Below, in pieces: positions 7,762 to 10,113 of a stretch of DNA of 10,113 nt. Numbering within the stretch: position 1 is the stretch's first letter; every line of letters starts with the position of its first letter. The DNA is from Larix sibirica. Taxonomy: Eukaryota > Streptophyta > Pinopsida > Pinales > Pinaceae. The notes beneath the pieces were generated by a model. The model saw only the letters and a list, made by a program, of their open reading frames with translations. It had not been told where the DNA came from and did not search any database. Made by a program: the position numbers and the translations under genes. The stretch lies in contig NWUY0300134428.1 of assembly GCA_004151065.3 (NCBI GenBank), positions 644 through 10,756 on the forward strand, written 5' to 3'.

Positions 7762-8466
7762 TTGTTTAAAATTAGTTGCAAATTGTTAGACAACCAATTC
7801 TTTAATAGAGGGACCATATATTTTCCAATTTTGGTTAATAAGGAGTTTGAACTCCTCGTTACCTAGTTATGGATGATTAAATTTGAGAGAGGTAAGAGGT
7901 TTTTGATCCTCCTCTTTCATTAGAAGCATAATAGAGGAGCCACCATAGCCTACCTAGGGTTTATATTTTGCAGCTTTCTCAATTAACTTTGTGCAATATG
8001 GAATTTGTCCAATCTTTTAGATATGTCTTCTCTTCTTCTTCTTCTTAAGTTTCTCCATGTGGGAACTAATTGCATTGGGTCAATGTCTACCAGATTGGAA
8101 TCCTAAAAAAATGTATGAAATAGTCTTCCAACAGATCAGACCTAACCACCTCTCACCACACCTTGAGGATAAGGTCAGATTCAAGTCTTCCTCTACTTTA
8201 ATAATATTTCTTTTAGTGTTTCTTGATCCTTGAGTTGGTCCCATAAGGGTTTTCTATCTCCATAACATCAATGCTAGCATTCCAACTTGTCACGAGACCC
8301 ACTAACAATCCATGAGCATTGATGGAATACAAATTCCAAGTTTTCAGAATGGAAGACATGATAACAATAGTTTTGGAACCCAAAGACATAGTCCACATAA
8401 GGATAATATACATAGAGAAATCTTTTGAGGGATTTTTGTTTATGGGCACCCTCGACCCCTCTTACA
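7762..8466 (-). pseudogene. LINE-2 ORF2: AP endonuclease region, second (downstream) copy
   Basis: On the element strand it begins VRGVEGAHKQKSLKRF and runs through LYSINAHGLLVGLVTSWN, ENPYG, VEEDLNLTLSS (where relatives have GGDFN), DSNLVDIDPMQLVPTWRNL, RREDISKRLDKFHIAQS, GGSSIMLL (at the place of the SDH motif), FKFNH and KLLINQNWKIYGPSIKE. These are spread over several frames. It is about 90% identical by eye to 8473-9169. It lacks about 14 bases present in the other copy near the LQET motif, but keeps about 20 bases (encoding the TWNL segment) that the other lacks. It joins directly to the linker, so it occupies the original downstream position. Confidence 0.72.
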
Positions 8467-8472
8467 NTTGAC
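8467..8472. other. Duplication junction with the ambiguous base N
   Basis: The six bases between the two copies are NTTGAC. The N at 8467 is the only ambiguous base in the window and lies exactly at the join. On the element strand the end of copy B and the start of copy A are out of frame by one across it. Confidence 0.95.
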
Positions 8473-9235
8473 TTGTTTAAGATTAGTTGCAAATTGTTGC
8501 ACAAGAGATTCTTTAATAGAGGGACCATACATTTTCCAATTTTGGTTAATAAGGAGTTTTAACTCCTCATTACCTATCCATGCATGATTAAATTTGAAAG
8601 GGGTAGGAGGATTTTGATCCTCCTCTTTCTTTAGAAGCATAATAGAGGAGCCACCATAGCCTACCTAAGGTTTATATTTTGTAGCTTCCGTAATTAACTT
8701 TTTGCCATATGAAACTTGTCCAATCTTTTAGATACACATTTTCTTCTTCTTCTTCTTAAGTTTCTCCACGTGGGAACTAATTGCACTAGCTCAATGTCTA
8801 CCAGATTGGAATCCTAAAAAAATGTAGAAAATAGCCTTCCAACAGGTTAGACCTTACCACCTCTCACCATACCTCGAGGATAAGGTTAGATTCAAGTCTT
8901 CCTCTACTATAATAATATTTATTTTAGTGTTTGCCCTTGAGTTGGTCCCATAAGGTTTTTCTATCTCCATAACATCAATGCTAGCCTTCCAACTTGTCAT
9001 GAGACCCACTAACAATCCATGAGCATTGATGGAATACAAGGAAGACATGATAACAATAGTTTTGGAACACAAAGACATAGTCCCTTGCAAAATTACTACA
9101 TCAAGATAATATACATAGATCAATCTTTTGAGGGCTTTTTGTTTATGGGCACCCTCGACCCCTCTTACATAAAACAAGAGAATAATCACGAAGGCACCTT
9201 CTTCGGGGATTTTTTTTGCTCTAAGAATCACCATT
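8473..9235 (-). pseudogene. LINE-2 ORF2: AP endonuclease region, first (upstream) copy
   Basis: This copy begins ORF2. The open frame 9234-8854 reads VRGVEGAHKQKALKRL, DVVILQGTM (LQET in relatives, so the catalytic Glu is Gly), LYSINAHGLLVGLMTSW and VEEDLNLTLSSRYGERW. Further on, in other frames, come the PTW-, SKRLDKF- and FKFNHAW-type motifs, then the intact segment NEELKLLINQNWKMYGPSIKE and QQFATNLKQ. The EED replacement of GGD is shared with the other copy, so that lesion predates the duplication. The sequence before VRG (IILLFY) sits where the family has the start of ORF2 (a Trp-Asn pair before the RG), which suggests ORF2 began near 9195. Confidence 0.72.
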
Positions 9236-9266
9236 AATGGTTAATTGCTTCCCTTCCTAAACTTCC

Positions 9267-9851
9267 CTACATTATTTTGGATTTGCTAAAGAAATATGGG
9301 ACTTTGTTCCAACTAGGTTTAGTTGGTTTGCAATTAAGGCTAAACCTCCCACAACTTCCTTTTTTCCTCCACAACTGTTGTTTTTCGAGGTCGAAGTTGA
9401 TAATTGAAGACATTGGAGGCATGAGCAGGTTCTCCCTACAAACTTTTGAAACCTCATCCAAAGAAGGTGATCCTTCCCTACCTATAATCAAAGGACTCTT
9501 AGTGACTCTAAACCCCTTAGTGTTTACAACTTAATGGGGCTCTCTATTCAAAACTTTCTTGCTATGATTATTTAAGGAGGGGATCAAAGTAGGGGGAGGC
9601 AACTCTATAAAAAATAGAAGTTTCGTAGAAATAGAAGAAGGCACCTTATAAATTATGAGTAGTATCCTAAACTAGAGGAGATGGGAGGTTTGCTCATATT
9701 TTCTTTTAATGATGATGTTAACTTGAACATTTGGGTTGATTGTGGCATCTTTAACTATAGTGATTTTAAACGAATGCTTCCCCGCATTTGTGTATGGAAC
9801 CTTAGTAAACTCATCTATATAAACTAATGTGCCGCACCCATAAAATTTGAA
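9267..9851 (-). pseudogene. LINE-2 ORF1-like C-terminal part
   Basis: One frame runs from 9851 to the TAG at 9269-9267, broken only by TAG at 9672-9674 and TAA at 9531-9533. It reads GTLVYIDEFTK, then KITIVKDATINPNVQVNIII, KVPSS, a Pro-containing stretch, TKSPLIIGREGSPSLDEVSK and a Lys/Cys-rich end (SWNKVPYFFSKSKIM). The first part resembles the end of a DUF4283 region (GTL--ID------I-V) and the rest an ORF1 tail. No zinc knuckle is visible. It lies directly upstream of the endonuclease on the same strand, where ORF1 belongs. The assignment rests mostly on position and the long frame, because I recognise no firm domain. The N-terminal part is missing. Confidence 0.5.
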
Positions 9852-9934
9852 TTAGGCACTTCTTAACACAAACTAATAAACTAATGTGCCTCACCCATAA
9901 AAATTTGAACTACACCTCTCAACACAACCTAACT
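9821..9934. repeat. Two copies of a 57-bp direct repeat
   Basis: AAACTAATGTGCC(G/T)CACCCATAAAA starts at 9821 and again at 9878, an offset of 57. Each copy continues with TTTGAA(T/C)TA and a segment ending in AACACAA(A/C)CTAA. The second copy runs into the 61-bp array. The first overlaps the start of the LINE-2 ORF1-like frame. Confidence 0.8.
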
Positions 9935-10113
9935 AGATATATAATAATCCCTAGTAGATATCAAAACCTAAACCTTAATTGTACACAACGTAACTAAATA
10001 TATAATAATCCCTCGTAGATATCAAAACCTAAACTTTAATTGTACACAACCTAACTAGATATATAATAATCCCTCGTAAATATCAAAACCTAAACCTTAA
10101 TTGTACACAACCT
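9922..10113. repeat. 61-bp minisatellite, about 3 copies, running off the window
   Basis: ACACAAC occurs at 9922, 9983, 10044 and 10105, exactly 61 bases apart. Each unit contains TAACTA(G/A)ATATATAATAATCC, CTAGTAGATATC or a close variant, and AAAACCTAAAC(C/T)TTAATTGT. Units differ by only a few substitutions and no indels. The array is cut by the window edge, so the copy number is a minimum. Confidence 0.95.

Larger units (their letters stand above)
7762..9169. repeat. Direct tandem duplication, unit about 0.7 kb
   Basis: Copy A is 7762-8466 and copy B 8473-9169. Both begin TTGTTTAA(A/G)ATTAGTTGCAAATTG and end CCTCGACCCCTCTTACA on the plus strand. The offset is 711 bases at the left end and 703 at the right, the difference being small indels. 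By eye the copies are about 90% identical. Each covers the whole endonuclease domain plus the start of the linker. Confidence 0.93.
7100..9851 (-). mobile_element. LINE-2: rearranged, 3'-truncated LINE of a different family
   Basis: On the minus strand this region reads ORF1-like tail, endonuclease, a second copy of the endonuclease, linker and the start of the RT. Its linker and endonuclease residues differ from LINE-1 (for example VRGVEGAHKQ against GIEGPHKR, and KLLINQNWK against KALIRKECV), so it is a separate family and not a piece of the same element. The RT beyond its first motifs, the zinc-binding motif and RNase H are missing. It has many stops and frameshifts and is plainly dead. 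The left limit near 7100 and the right limit near 9851, where the tandem repeats begin, are approximate. Confidence 0.78.

Noticed and set aside
8026-8046. CTT microsatellite (also at 8740-8757)
   Set aside because: It is short and matches the Arg-rich stretch of the endonuclease in both duplicate copies, so it is part of the old coding sequence.
10025-10100. Telomere-like CCTAAA motifs in the 61-bp unit
   Set aside because: Each unit holds only one or two such hexamers and they are not in tandem, so this is not telomeric repeat.
9821-10113. A CRISPR-like array
   Set aside because: Whole units repeat with no variable spacers, and the context is a plant LINE.

Overview
The window looks like nuclear repeat DNA from a land plant, probably one with a large, repeat-rich genome. 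The evidence is two decayed non-LTR retrotransposons (LINEs) of plant type: DUF4283 plus a CCHC knuckle in ORF1, and AP endonuclease, reverse transcriptase, a zf-RVT-like Cys/His motif and RNase H in ORF2. AT-rich spacer and a minisatellite make up the rest. I see no intact host gene, no RNA gene, and nothing bacterial or viral. The species cannot be named from this sequence.

Layout, left to right. LINE-1 lies on the minus strand from about 6700 (5' side) to the left window edge, and its 3' end may run off the window. Read 5' to 3' on the minus strand it has a 5' UTR (about 6700-6534), ORF1 (6533-4384), ORF2 (4387-258) and a 3' UTR (257-1) containing three inverted repeats. ORF1 stop and ORF2 start overlap as ATGA. 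The element is nearly complete but dead: I traced at least four frameshifts in the first kilobase of ORF2 and 17 in-frame stops along ORF2, of which 12 are TAG. From 3384 to 258 ORF2 stays in a single reading frame, broken only by stops.

From about 6700 to 7100 there is an AT-rich spacer with no recognisable gene. From about 7100 to 9850 a second, different LINE (LINE-2), also on the minus strand, is more decayed. It keeps an ORF1-like C-terminal part (9267-9851), two tandem copies of the AP-endonuclease region (8473-9169 and 7762-8466, about 0.7 kb each), a linker and the first part of the reverse transcriptase. The rest of the RT and the 3' end are missing. The only ambiguous base (8467) sits at the junction of the two copies, so the duplication could be real or an assembly product.

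The right end (9821-10113) is a tandem array: about two copies of a 57-bp unit, then a 61-bp unit repeated about three times and running off the window.

Nothing here looks like a new functional system. The most interesting signals are the stop-codon bias towards TAG (in contexts that fit CHG-methylation decay), the ORF1/ORF2 ATGA overlap, the hairpin cluster in the LINE-1 3' UTR, and the endonuclease-domain duplication.
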